Assembly: GCA_964536085.1 (NCBI GenBank)
Contig: CAZHWR010000024.1
Location: 1 to 26,513 of the forward strand
Origin: CAZHWR01 sp964536085
GTDB taxonomy: Bacteria > Bacillota > Clostridia > Oscillospirales > Ruminococcaceae
DNA length: 26,513 nt
Reading direction: 5' to 3'
A model generated the notes under the pieces. The model was not told the origin of the DNA. It was given only the letters and a program-made list of their open reading frames with translations, and searched no databases. A program made the translations under genes and the position numbers. This document shows, piece after piece, positions 7,851 through 16,035 of this stretch; within the stretch, counting starts at the first letter, position 1, and every line of letters begins with the position of its first letter.

Positions 7851-7883
7851 GAATATGTTGACAAAGTCAATGTCAGTAGCCTG

Positions 7884-7906
7884 AGAGCTGATTTTATATC
7901 GGCTCT
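7884..7906 (+). terminator. 23-bp direct repeat / hairpin, right copy, with T tail
   Basis: Same sequence as 6896-6918. Here the hairpin is followed by a T-rich tail (TTTATTTTTATT), so it works as a terminator. It was probably the original terminator of the CPxC gene before the intervening segment appeared. Confidence 0.7.
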
Positions 7907-7942
7907 TTTATTTTTATTACAAGGAGGAATCGGAAGAACCGA

Positions 7943-8380
7943 ATGAACAAGCGTAAACTCTTTTACGGCAGTATATTTTTACTGCTCGGAACGGTGGCGG
8001 TCATATACGCGGGCGCGTTTTTCCACTGCATACTGTCAAAGCAAACGATAACCTTTGACTTTTTCGCCTGTATTTCGATTTTAAGGGCAAACCCGTCCGC
8101 GCTAAAGGTTACAGGCTGTCTTGAGCTTATACTCATAATGCTGGTGGTTTTGTCGGGCGTTGGCAAATTCAACGAATTTCGTACCGATGTAATGCGCGTC
8201 ACCGACAGTATAGAAACCCCCACGGTCGCGGGACATAACGAACACGGCTCCGCCCGCTGGATGACGGACAACGAGAAAGACAAATATTTCGGTACGGCGA
8301 TAGTAAAAAATGAAATGGAGACAAAAAAATGGTTAGACAAGATATGGACAAAAGCGAAAACGATCTGGAAGAATTGGTGA
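7943..8380 (+). CDS. Stand-alone VirD4/TraG-like N-terminal membrane domain
   Basis: A 145-residue protein with two membrane helices (about residues 7-27 and 55-72), followed by I-E-T-P-T-V-A-G and G-H-N-E-H-G-S-A-R-W-M-T at residues 97-108. The H-G-S-A-R-W motif after two helices is typical of the N-terminus of Firmicutes VirD4/TraG type IV coupling proteins, where a large ATPase with Walker motifs should follow. Here the protein ends about 35 residues later with a basic Trp-rich tail, and no ATPase remains in any frame. Its 3' end overlaps the PilT-like gene by 52 bases, so it is co-translated with the pilus operon. It could be a remnant or a recruited membrane anchor. A GGAAG site lies six bases before ATG 7943, with AAGGAGGA further upstream. 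The family assignment rests on the motif and topology. Confidence 0.6.
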   Translation: MNKRKLFYGSIFLLLGTVAVIYAGAFFHCILSKQTITFDFFACISILRANPSALKVTGCLELILIMLVVLSGVGKFNEFRTDVMRVTDSIETPTVAGHNEHGSARWMTDNEKDKYFGTAIVKNEMETKKWLDKIWTKAKTIWKNW

Positions 8381-9456
8381 AGTATGCCATTGAAAACAAT
8401 TGCAGCGACATACATATCAAGGAAGGCTTTAAGGGCGGGATAAGATACAAGGGCTTAATCAAAAGAAGCGACACGATAATCGGACGGGAACAAATTATCG
8501 CCTTTGCCGAGAAAAACATTCCCAACCGCGCCGAAGCGATAAAGGCTCTGGCAAACGGCAACGGCGAAAAACACATCGACCTTGCCTTTAATTTCTGCGG
8601 CAGACGCTTCCGTGCCAATATATATAGGGATATGTACGGCTGTAACGCCGCGATACGGCTACTGTCGGACGTGATTCCGAGCTTTGACGAGCTGCTTGTG
8701 CCTATGAGCGTGAAAGAATTTACAAAATCATCAAAGGGCTTCGTCATAGTTTCGGGAGCAACGGGAAGCGGCAAATCCACAACACTGGCAAGCCTTATAG
8801 ACATAATCAACCGCGAAGCGGAAAAGACTGTGTTAAGCTTGGAAGACCCTATCGAATATATCCATAAGCCCCAAAAGGCGTGGATAACCCAGCGCGAGGT
8901 GGGAACAGATGTCGCGTCCTTTGCGGAGGGAACGAAAGACGCACTGCGTCAAGACCCCGATGTAATACTCGTCGGAGAAATGAGAGATTACGATACCATG
9001 TCCAACGCGCTCACTCTTGCCGATACGGGACATCTCGTATTCGCTACGCTTCACACTAATTCGGCGGTGGAATGTATCGACCGTATTGTCACAACCTTCC
9101 CCGCAGGACAGCAAGAGCAGGCGCGAAGCCTGCTTGCCGATACTCTTTCCGGCGTTGTGCATCAGTCCTTGATACGCAGCAGCGTCAAACCCATACGGGT
9201 GCCGCTTTGCGAGGTTATGTGCGTGGATGACAGTATACGCGGAATGATACGCCAACACAACAACCCCAACGCGATATATGACTATATGCGCTCCCGTCAT
9301 GACATCGGCAACGTTCATATAGTGGATAACGCCATTTCGCATATCCGCGCCGGACGGCTGAAAAACAACGACGTAATGCGGTATATGTCACCACCCAACT
9401 ATGAACTGCTTTGCTCGGTCGTGGGCGGCGGAAGGGGGTCGGCTCGATGGCAATAA
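8329..9456 (+). CDS. pilT: PilT-like type IV pilus retraction ATPase
   Basis: A 375-residue hexameric secretion ATPase acting at the cytoplasmic base of a type IV pilus-like machine. The N-terminal domain carries C-S-D-I-H-I-K. The ATPase domain shows Walker A G-A-T-G-S-G-K-S-T (residues 143-151), an Asp box L-E-D-P-I-E-Y, Walker B D-V-I-L-V-G-E-M-R-D (about 211-220) and a His box F-A-T-L-H-T-N-S-A. The length and the absence of a long N-terminal GspE domain or zinc knuckle fit PilT (retraction) rather than PilB. The C-terminal I-R-A-G-R stretch resembles the PilT I-R-x-G motif. GGAG lies eight bases before ATG 8329, and an ATG at 8344 is possible. The gene overlaps the next ATPase gene by ten bases. 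Pairing of two ATPases suggests an extendable and retractable pilus. Confidence 0.9.
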   Translation: MVRQDMDKSENDLEELVKYAIENNCSDIHIKEGFKGGIRYKGLIKRSDTIIGREQIIAFAEKNIPNRAEAIKALANGNGEKHIDLAFNFCGRRFRANIYRDMYGCNAAIRLLSDVIPSFDELLVPMSVKEFTKSSKGFVIVSGATGSGKSTTLASLIDIINREAEKTVLSLEDPIEYIHKPQKAWITQREVGTDVASFAEGTKDALRQDPDVILVGEMRDYDTMSNALTLADTGHLVFATLHTNSAVECIDRIVTTFPAGQQEQARSLLADTLSGVVHQSLIRSSVKPIRVPLCEVMCVDDSIRGMIRQHNNPNAIYDYMRSRHDIGNVHIVDNAISHIRAGRLKNNDVMRYMSPPNYELLCSVVGGGRGSARWQ

Positions 9457-11147
9457 ACGACAGAACAATGACGGGATATGCCGTCGAACACGGGTTTATA
9501 ACCGAAAAAGACGCCGAAAAAGTAAAAAAATACTGCGCCGACAATCAATGCGGCGAAGACAGAGCAATGCTCGACTGTCTGTCACTAAACGAGAAAAAGC
9601 TTCTTGAAATATACGCGGGCTTTAACTCTATGAAGTTTATCGCCGATATTGATGAAATCGAAATTGATGAAGAACTGATAAGCAAGTGTAACTCCCATAC
9701 GCTGGCGGAATTTAAAATGCTTCCGTATGAGGTTGGCAAGGACGAACGAATCCGCGTCCTTGTAACATCGGCAAAAACATTGAGAATAGAGGACTATCTT
9801 CGGACGGTTTTCCCGGGCAAACGGTTTGAATATATCTTAATCAGTGAGCAGGACTGCGCCGCTTTGCAAAATCCCGACGGAAGCTCCCTGAAGGATTTTG
9901 CGGACAATATGGATATAGAAGTATCCGCGGGAAGCGCACCCGAAGTTTACGACATAAGCGACGACGGCAGCGACAGCGAAATAGTGAATTTTGTCAATTC
10001 GGTGTTCGCCGACGCGATAACGCGCAGAGCTTCCGATATACACATAGAACCTCAAGAGAAATATGTACGCATACGCTACCGTATAGACGGCGGCTTGATA
10101 CAGGCTATGCGGTTTAATTCCGCCATGGCGGGGCGGGTCATAAACCGTATAAAAACTATGGCTGATATGGACGTAAACAGCAACTTTGAGCCACAGGACG
10201 GCAATATACGTCTAAGCATAAGGCATATGCCGCTCGATATGCGCGCTTCCGTTCTGCCGTCAGAGTACGGCGAATCGGTCGTACTGCGCATACTTAACAA
10301 GTCGGCAATGACATATAACCTTAACGCCATAGGCATGACGGACAAAAACCGCAAAGTTTACGAACGCATGATAAACTGCGAAAACGGTATTATCCTTTGC
10401 ACGGGACCTACGGGAAGCGGTAAATCCACTACCCTGTATTGCACCGTGTCGGAGCTTAACAACGAGGGCGTAAAAATCATGACGGCTGAAGACCCTGTGG
10501 AAATCCACATCGACGGAATAATTCAGTCGGCTGTGTCGAACAGATTGACCTTTGACGACACTCTGAAAGCCCAGCTCCGTCAAGACCCGAACATCCTTTT
10601 GCTCGGCGAAATACGCGACGGAGAAACGGCTAACACGGCGATAACGGCTTCAAACACAGGACATCTTGTGCTTTCAACACTTCATGCCAACTCAGCTTTG
10701 GCTTCCATATCCAGACTGAGGAGCAAGACAATGGGGCTTGACAGCTACAACCTCGGCGATACGCTGAGAGGCATAATCAATCAGCGTCTTGTGCGCCGCC
10801 TATGCGACCGCTGCAAGGAGAAATACATTCTTGAGAAAGGCTTGCCGTTCGCAGATGTTTTCCTCAAGAATGGGGAGGCTTCCGTCGAAATATACAGAGC
10901 GCATGAAGGCGGCTGCCGACACTGCGGGGGAATAGGCTACAGAGGGCGCATAGGACTACACGAGATACTTGAAATCGACAGCGAACTCGGATATATGATA
11001 ATGGACGACGCTCCACTGAAGGAAATAGCCGAAAAAGCGAAGGAAAGCAACCGCATACATCGGCTTGCCGACGATGCGGCGGATAAGGTACTGATGGGCT
11101 TAACGTCGATAGACGAAGTCAAAAAATATATAGGGATAAGGGTGTGA
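9447..11147 (+). CDS. pilB: PilB/GspE-type pilus assembly ATPase
   Basis: A 566-residue assembly ATPase. An N-terminal GspE_N-like region (residues 1-150) precedes the core, which opens with R-R-A-S-D-I-H-I-E-P. Walker A G-P-T-G-S-G-K-S-T lies near residue 320, followed by A-E-D-P-V-E, Walker B I-L-L-L-G-E-I-R-D-G-E-T, and the His box L-S-T-L-H-A-N-S-A. A zinc knuckle is complete: C-D-R-C near residue 452 and C-R-H-C near 489, followed by G-Y-R-G-R-I-G. All features of PilB/GspE are present at normal length. I start it at ATG 9447 (GAAGGGGG eight bases upstream). It overlaps the PilT-like gene and ends four bases before the PilM-like gene. It should drive polymerisation of the prepilins encoded downstream. 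Confidence 0.93.
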   Translation: MAINDRTMTGYAVEHGFITEKDAEKVKKYCADNQCGEDRAMLDCLSLNEKKLLEIYAGFNSMKFIADIDEIEIDEELISKCNSHTLAEFKMLPYEVGKDERIRVLVTSAKTLRIEDYLRTVFPGKRFEYILISEQDCAALQNPDGSSLKDFADNMDIEVSAGSAPEVYDISDDGSDSEIVNFVNSVFADAITRRASDIHIEPQEKYVRIRYRIDGGLIQAMRFNSAMAGRVINRIKTMADMDVNSNFEPQDGNIRLSIRHMPLDMRASVLPSEYGESVVLRILNKSAMTYNLNAIGMTDKNRKVYERMINCENGIILCTGPTGSGKSTTLYCTVSELNNEGVKIMTAEDPVEIHIDGIIQSAVSNRLTFDDTLKAQLRQDPNILLLGEIRDGETANTAITASNTGHLVLSTLHANSALASISRLRSKTMGLDSYNLGDTLRGIINQRLVRRLCDRCKEKYILEKGLPFADVFLKNGEASVEIYRAHEGGCRHCGGIGYRGRIGLHEILEIDSELGYMIMDDAPLKEIAEKAKESNRIHRLADDAADKVLMGLTSIDEVKKYIGIRV

Positions 11148-11151
11148 ACGT

Positions 11152-12849
11152 ATGGATTTTTTACTCAAATACAATGTCACGAAAAAATCACGGTTGATTA
11201 TTGACGTGGGACGACGGTACATTAAACTGATGAGCGTAGATTATGCGGGCGGAGAAGCAAGAATAACCGAAACGTACAAAACCGACGCATACTCAGCCTA
11301 CAACATGGAGGGCTGGCTCATTCTGTCCGCGCTTGCAAAAATTGTTAATGAAATAGTCAACGTAAAAAAGGCTGTGCCAAAGGCGGACATACGTCTCAGT
11401 CTGCCGTCGGATGCCGTAAAATATAAGGTCGGCGCGGCAAAAAACATTAAGCCCACAGAACTTGACAAATATGTGCGCGACAATCTTGGGCTGCAAAGAG
11501 TTTCGACGGAAACTCACAACATTGACAAAACATATCTCGGCAAAAAAGAGCTGAACGGCGACACGCTTTTATATTACATGGGCGGAGCGGCGGAGAAAAG
11601 CTTTGCGGCGGAGGTTGTTTTCGCATTCGGTAAATATGATCTGCATATATCGGGGCTATCGTTTTCTATGGCGGATATGACGCTACTTGCGGGCTTGCTC
11701 GAAACGGATGCGGAGCCTAACAAGGTATACATAGACTTTGGCGCGGCGGCGACAAATATCGCTGTCGAATCCGTGGGAACCGTAATATACTGCCGTGAGA
11801 TAGACATCGGTTTTTTCAGCTTTACAAAGCGTATCTCCGATGCGACGGGGATAAGCCGCGCGGAGGTCGCGGATCTGATACTGGAGGGACAAGAACCCGA
11901 TAACGAGGACATACTCGAAACTTGGCGGGAAGTATATACGGAATGCGTGGAGGACTGGCAGCAGGAGGTTGCGCGTATTCTTAACATGATGGACGACGAC
12001 GGCGTGCTTGTAACCCGCGCGGTGCTGCTTAATCCCTTACTGCCGCAAATGGACGAACGAATGCGGCTGGCGGAGATAAAAATCGAAAGCATATGGGACG
12101 CCGTCACCGACGGAAGCATGATAGAAAAGCACAAAGTGCGCTTCCTTAAATCAATTAAAGACATGGACGGCTTCGGCTGCTGCCTCGGAGCTGCCGTCGC
12201 GCCGTATCTCCCCTCTCTTAATCTTCTCAGCCAGAGCGATAAAGACGCGGAGGGTATGCGGATTGTCAAAAAGGCGGGAAAAATTACGGCAATAGCCTTG
12301 GTTATACTGTCCGTTATCAGCGTCGGAAATGCCGTAATACAGACCCTGCTTCTACAAAAGACCGAAAAGGACTACGACAAATACAATACGGCGGCAAACG
12401 AAATTAAATACTATACGGAAGAAAAGACAAAAGGCGAGACGTTCCTTGCCGAATACAACAAAACTCCGTTCCCGTTAATGGAGCTTCTGACGGTGCTTGA
12501 AGCGTACAGACCCGTTGACGTCGCGATAATTTCTATAGACAATACGGAAATCCTTGCCGACCAAACCGCCGATGAAGAAAATAACAACGGAGAGGAAGAA
12601 TCCGACGAAAACGGAGAAGAAACCGAAGCTCAAACCGATAATACGGCGGTTATGGAATATGACGGCGACCTCAGTGGGAAAACACTTACTCTCCGCGGCT
12701 TGGCGACAGCCCCCGACGCCGCGACAAAATATGTGAAAAGCCTGATGACCTGCGAATATGTCTCCGAGGCGGAGCTGCTCGGCATGGAGGAAAAGGCTCT
12801 TGCGGGAGACAACGTAAACATATTTGAAGTAAACCTGACGCTAAAATGA
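11152..12849 (+). CDS. pilM: PilM-PilN fusion protein
   Basis: A 565-residue protein that joins two components usually encoded separately. Residues 1-345 have the actin-like PilM fold signatures: L-I-I-D-V-G-R-R-Y-I-K (phosphate 1), Y-I-D-F-G-A-A-A-T-N-I-A (phosphate 2) and G-C-C-L-G-A-A-V-A near the end. Then S-L-N-L-L, near residues 354-358, matches the I-N-L-L motif at the PilN N-terminus that normally binds PilM. A membrane helix (377-400), a coiled region and an alpha/beta domain with a PilN-like R-G-L-A-T-A follow. An acidic N/E-rich linker sits near residues 472-495. The fusion would tether the cytoplasmic actin-like ring permanently to the inner-membrane alignment complex. ATG 11152 lies four bases after the pilB stop. 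Confidence 0.85.
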   Translation: MDFLLKYNVTKKSRLIIDVGRRYIKLMSVDYAGGEARITETYKTDAYSAYNMEGWLILSALAKIVNEIVNVKKAVPKADIRLSLPSDAVKYKVGAAKNIKPTELDKYVRDNLGLQRVSTETHNIDKTYLGKKELNGDTLLYYMGGAAEKSFAAEVVFAFGKYDLHISGLSFSMADMTLLAGLLETDAEPNKVYIDFGAAATNIAVESVGTVIYCREIDIGFFSFTKRISDATGISRAEVADLILEGQEPDNEDILETWREVYTECVEDWQQEVARILNMMDDDGVLVTRAVLLNPLLPQMDERMRLAEIKIESIWDAVTDGSMIEKHKVRFLKSIKDMDGFGCCLGAAVAPYLPSLNLLSQSDKDAEGMRIVKKAGKITAIALVILSVISVGNAVIQTLLLQKTEKDYDKYNTAANEIKYYTEEKTKGETFLAEYNKTPFPLMELLTVLEAYRPVDVAIISIDNTEILADQTADEENNNGEEESDENGEETEAQTDNTAVMEYDGDLSGKTLTLRGLATAPDAATKYVKSLMTCEYVSEAELLGMEEKALAGDNVNIFEVNLTLK

Positions 12850-12876
12850 GCTGAACCGGAAAGGAAGTGAAAAAAA

Positions 12877-13947
12877 TTGAATTTCAGCCAATTACAAACA
12901 AAGTATAAGGTGGGAGCCGCAGTAGCGGCTATTATACTTGCCGTTATCTTATTCCTGAGATACGTTTTTTTCCCGCTGATGTCATTTGCCGATAAACAAG
13001 CCGAAAAAGTGACGGATATAAAAAAGGACACGGGCAAGCTGACAGAGCTGACGGATGAACGCGATACTCTGAAAGCCGAATACGAAGGAATCGTAGCGGA
13101 AATATCCCGCGTAATATCCAAGGAAGACGGAAATCAAATTGATTTAACGTCTCTTGTTGAATGGTTCGGTACGGCGGCAAGGGAAAACGAGCTTGACGTT
13201 ATCAGCTTCAAAGAGCTGAAACCCACAGAAGCGCCTACGGACGAAAGAGTGAGCGAAACAACGATTAATTTCGAGGTGCGCGGCAAAATGTCGAAAATAC
13301 AAAGCCTTTGCCGCAGTATGCAAATGCTCGGCACACGGTACAGCGTCGGAGAACTGAGCCTGCGTATAGACGCTGACTATGAATTTCTCGGACGGTATTA
13401 CGACGTGATAACCTCTATGCCATGGTATTCCGACCCCATAGGCGAACAACAACAGCAAGAAACCTCACGGGAGGAAAATATCACGGAAGAAACAAAGCCC
13501 GAACAGCCGGCGGAACAAACAGAAACTAAGACGGCAGAACCCACCGCGCAAAGCAGTTCGGGCAACAGTCAAGCCGCAGCCGCGCAGGAACAAAGTCCCG
13601 CTGAAAACAAAACAGATGATAAAACCGAAACAAAAACAGAGACAAAAACAGAAACAGAAACAAAAACAGAAACAGAAACAAAGACCGAAGCGGGAACTGG
13701 CAGCAGCACAAGTGAGGGAAAAACGGACAACGGTCCTTCCCTTGACGACAGAATACGGGAGCTGCTCGAAAAGACGGCGGCAAGGAACAATCCATTATAC
13801 AGATTTACAACAATACCCGTAATTAACGATGCTTTCAACTATACTCCAATCGTTAACGCGTATGATTACGCATACGGCAATTACCGTCTGAGAATGACGG
13901 TACGATTCTACAGTTATTCCGAAGCCGCGAACGAGGTGGACGTCTGA
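12877..13947 (+). CDS. pilO: PilO-like pilus alignment protein with long low-complexity linker
   Basis: A 356-residue bitopic membrane protein in the PilO position of the operon. One membrane helix (residues 10-33) is followed by a coiled coil (to about 75), a PilO-like globular domain (about 80-190), a disordered stretch rich in E, T, K, Q and S (about 190-295) and a C-terminal beta-rich segment that ends in R-M-T-V-R-F-Y-S-Y. Typical PilO proteins are near 200 residues, so the linker and last domain are extra. It starts at TTG 12877 behind AAGGAAGTG. The sequence is too divergent to be sure by motif alone, and position and topology carry the call. Its stop overlaps the start of pilC. Confidence 0.7.
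   Translation: MNFSQLQTKYKVGAAVAAIILAVILFLRYVFFPLMSFADKQAEKVTDIKKDTGKLTELTDERDTLKAEYEGIVAEISRVISKEDGNQIDLTSLVEWFGTAARENELDVISFKELKPTEAPTDERVSETTINFEVRGKMSKIQSLCRSMQMLGTRYSVGELSLRIDADYEFLGRYYDVITSMPWYSDPIGEQQQQETSREENITEETKPEQPAEQTETKTAEPTAQSSSGNSQAAAAQEQSPAENKTDDKTETKTETKTETETKTETETKTEAGTGSSTSEGKTDNGPSLDDRIRELLEKTAARNNPLYRFTTIPVINDAFNYTPIVNAYDYAYGNYRLRMTVRFYSYSEAANEVDV
13624..13690 (+). repeat. Hexanucleotide repeat encoding K-T-E-T units in the PilO-like linker
   Basis: About ten units of AAAACAGA/GAAACA-type hexamers encode alternating K-T and E-T pairs. Such tracts can change length by replication slippage in steps of six bases without shifting the frame. Confidence 0.85.
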
Positions 13948-15167
13948 TGGAATATTACGAGTACAGCGCAACAGACAGCACGGGTAAACGGATTCACGGA
14001 ATGATTCCCGCCGAAAACAAGGAAGCCGCCGAAAGCGATTTAAAGGCAAAAGGCTACAAAATCGGGTATACGCGCAGACGCCCCGACCGTCTCGGACTGC
14101 TGCGAAAGCTGTCCGCGCTTAATGTGACGTTTGTGAGGAAAAAGGATATACAGTTCTTCTTTTATCAGCTTGCGTCGCTCCTTGAAGCGGAGCTTTCGCT
14201 TTCACGCGCGCTGGCGTTTTTGCGCGACAGTGGCATAAACAAAAACCTGCGCGCCATAGTCGATCCGATAGCATACAGTGTTTCCGGCATGGGTTTAAGC
14301 CTGTCGGAAGCCATGCGCGCTTCCGGCAAGTTTTCCGACGCGGTGGTAATGCAGATTGCGGCAGGAGAAAAATCGGGTAATGTTGCGGGAACGCTCCGCG
14401 ACATATCCGACAGCATGGAACGCGACAGCGAGTTTATCGGCAAGCTGAAATCCGCTATGGTATATCCCGTGATGATATTTATCATCATGATTGCTGTGCT
14501 GATAGTCTTAATGACATACGTCGTGCCGCAACTGACCGCAAGCCTGTTGGAGCTTGGCGGGGAAATTCCCTTGGTGACGCAGATAGTGATAGCTGTAAGT
14601 AATTTCATGAAAACCTATGCCCTGCATATGCTGCTGGGGCTTGCTCTGCTTGTCGGCTGCTTTATCACGGCGATGAAAAAAATACCCGCGTTTCGACTGA
14701 GCGTCCATACCCTGCTTTTGAAGCTGCCCTTAATCGGACAGCTTCTCACAAAGCTTGAAATGGGGCGTATGTGCGGTATGCTCAACAGCCTACAGTCAAG
14801 CGGTATAGCCCTTGCGGAAAGTATGAACGCAACGACAAAATCAATGAAAAACGAATACTATAAACGTGCTATGGAGAGGGCGACGGCTTTGGTGGAAAAA
14901 AGCGGGCTTGCCCTTTCCGACGCTCTCAGCAGATCGGGAAAATTTCCCGAATTTGTTGTCGGACTGATAGACGTCGGCATATCGAGCGGCAAAATATGCG
15001 AAAAGCTCAGTCACATAGTGGCAACCTATAACAAGGACGTTGAAAGAGATCTGAAAAAGATAACGGGCATGATAGAACCCGCGATAATATTGGTCGTCGG
15101 GGTGCTTGCCGGAACGGTTGTTATATCAATTTTCCTGCCGATGTACAATTTGATAGATACATTCTGA
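13947..15167 (+). CDS. pilC: PilC/GspF-type inner-membrane platform protein
   Basis: A 406-residue polytopic protein with the N-terminal Y-x-Y-x-A-x-D-x-x-G-K signature, two T2SSF repeats (about residues 70-190 and 270-395), and three membrane segments (near 168-193, 225-250 and 376-402). The repeat hallmark (S-G-x-x-L-x-x-A-L) is present twice: L-L-E-A-E-L-S-L-S-R-A-L, and L-Q-S-S-G-I-A-L-A-E-S-M. The length is typical of PilC. It connects the motor ATPases with the growing pilus. ATG 13947 shares bases with the pilO stop (TGATG). A strong terminator hairpin follows ten bases after the stop, separating motor from prepilin genes. Confidence 0.93.
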   Translation: MEYYEYSATDSTGKRIHGMIPAENKEAAESDLKAKGYKIGYTRRRPDRLGLLRKLSALNVTFVRKKDIQFFFYQLASLLEAELSLSRALAFLRDSGINKNLRAIVDPIAYSVSGMGLSLSEAMRASGKFSDAVVMQIAAGEKSGNVAGTLRDISDSMERDSEFIGKLKSAMVYPVMIFIIMIAVLIVLMTYVVPQLTASLLELGGEIPLVTQIVIAVSNFMKTYALHMLLGLALLVGCFITAMKKIPAFRLSVHTLLLKLPLIGQLLTKLEMGRMCGMLNSLQSSGIALAESMNATTKSMKNEYYKRAMERATALVEKSGLALSDALSRSGKFPEFVVGLIDVGISSGKICEKLSHIVATYNKDVERDLKKITGMIEPAIILVVGVLAGTVVISIFLPMYNLIDTF

Positions 15168-15176
15168 GTTTCTTGG

Positions 15177-15212
15177 GGCGCGGCCTTTTGCAACAAAAGG
15201 GCGCGCCTTTTT
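15177..15212 (+). terminator. Strong G+C-rich terminator after pilC
   Basis: Fourteen-base arms (GGCGCGGCCTTTTG / CAAAAGGGCGCGCC, one mismatch) with a short loop and a TTTTTATT tail. It should cut most transcription from the motor operon before the prepilin genes. Confidence 0.85.
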
Positions 15213-15371
15213 ATTATGTCAATCGTATTTAATGCGACGATATCCGCTTTACCCGAAAAGCAAATACCGCGGGGAAAGGAGGCTCATCTTTTTTTAATTC
15301 ACTATCCGCTCCGCCCGACGGGGAAAGCGTTGATATACAAAAAAATATAGTAATAAAGGAGTTTTTTTAAA
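15213..15371 (+). promoter_or_regulatory. Leader region of the first prepilin gene
   Basis: This 159-base gap must contain the prepilin transcription start if the upstream terminator is efficient, yet I see no good -35/-10 pair. It has a GGAAAGGAGG purine block near 15275 that is not followed by a gene, a T run, a hairpin at 15307-15329 (CGCTCCGCCC / GGGGAAAGCG with GAC loop), and the real AAAGGAG site at 15355. It does not match the GEMM c-di-GMP riboswitch core by eye. It may be a structured leader. Confidence 0.4.
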
Positions 15372-16001
15372 ATGGACAACACAACAATGACAGCACGAAA
15401 GAACAAAAAGAAAGCGTTTACACTGGTGGAAATCCTTGTGGTTATCGCCGTAATCGGTATTCTCTTTACCGTATTCATTCCCAAAATCGATTTCGCCTCC
15501 GATAAGGCAAAAGAGACGGGCGTTAAGTCCGACCTTCGCTCCTATATCCTTTCGGCGGAACAGGTAATGCGCGAGCATTCCGGTCTGGGCTTTGTCGGTT
15601 CGTCTTCTCAGCTTAAAGACGTAGTTGCCCAGCTTAACCTCTACCTTGACGACACAATGGATTTCACCGATGCGGGAAAGAGCGACATGGACGATCCGTG
15701 GAATCAGCCCTATGAGGTACACGTTGCCGCAACCGCCGGCACAAACAACGGCAAAATTTTGTTTGAAACGGGCGGCAAAAATCAGGCAATCGACGGTATA
15801 AACGACTATGCAGCGCTTGTAACCTACAAGGACGGCGTAATCAGATCCGCAACTGCGGGATTTTCTTCCAACATAGGCGCAATTCTCGAAAGCAGCTCGG
15901 GCAGTGAGATTGACATCACAAACGAGGGCGCGACGACGGGAACCGCAGCCAATTCTAAGCTTACAACCTCCGACGATTCGGGGCTTGTTGTCGAGGAATA
16001 A
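15372..16001 (+). CDS. Type IV prepilin, likely major pilin/pseudopilin
   Basis: A 209-residue prepilin with a leader ending K-K-K-A, cleavage expected before F16, then F-T-L-V-E with the essential Glu at mature position 5 and a 20-residue hydrophobic helix. The C-terminal part contains D-D-P-W-N-Q-P-Y-E-V, the GspG/major pseudopilin-like D-P-W-x-x-P-Y signature. It ends in a Ser/Thr/Asp-rich tail. AAAGGAG is ten bases before ATG 15372. The gene stands alone between two hairpins (15177-15212 and 16012-16035), a layout that suits higher or separately controlled expression, so it is the best candidate for the major subunit. Processing needs a prepilin peptidase, which is not in this window. Confidence 0.88.
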   Translation: MDNTTMTARKNKKKAFTLVEILVVIAVIGILFTVFIPKIDFASDKAKETGVKSDLRSYILSAEQVMREHSGLGFVGSSSQLKDVVAQLNLYLDDTMDFTDAGKSDMDDPWNQPYEVHVAATAGTNNGKILFETGGKNQAIDGINDYAALVTYKDGVIRSATAGFSSNIGAILESSSGSEIDITNEGATTGTAANSKLTTSDDSGLVVEE

Positions 16002-16011
16002 TCATATCGGC

Positions 16012-16035
16012 AAGGGGCGGCGCACTCCGCCCCTT
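16012..16035 (+). terminator. Hairpin after the first prepilin gene
   Basis: Perfect nine-base arms (AAGGGGCGG / CCGCCCCTT) with a CGCACT loop, 11 bases after the stop. The following sequence (AAATTCTT) is not a real T run, so it may be a leaky terminator or a 3'-end stabiliser that lowers expression of downstream minor pilins. Confidence 0.7.

Larger units (their letters stand above)
6919..7883. mobile_element. Possible insertion bracketed by direct and inverted repeats
   Basis: The segment lies exactly between two identical 23-bp repeats. Its left end (CAGACTGCTGACA) and the reverse complement of its right end (CAGGCTACTGACA) match at 11 of 13 positions. Both ends also carry a GACAAAGTCAA motif close by. 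The only gene inside is the A+T-rich zinc-ribbon gene, and no transposase is seen. The true length is unknown because of the 100-N gap. It may be a non-autonomous element or a duplication around a terminator. Confidence 0.45.

Noticed and set aside
7858..7870. TTGACA in TTGACAAAGTCAA as a -35 box for the pilus operon
   Set aside because: No acceptable -10 box at 16-18 bases downstream. The sequence is a small inverted repeat near the end of the putative insertion.
6919..7883. Complete insertion sequence with transposase
   Set aside because: No transposase motif is visible on either strand outside the gap. Only a non-autonomous element or duplication can be argued.
13526..13838. Minus-strand frames with F-L-F-L-F-V-S-V repeats
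   Set aside because: They are the antisense reading of the K-T-E-T hexamer tract in the PilO-like gene. The apparent membrane helix is an artefact of the repeat.
15213..15371. GEMM-type c-di-GMP riboswitch before the prepilin gene
   Set aside because: The location would be attractive for pilus control, but the conserved GEMM core and tetraloop receptor sequences are not recognisable by eye. A covariance-model search (Rfam RF01051 and RF01786) would settle it.
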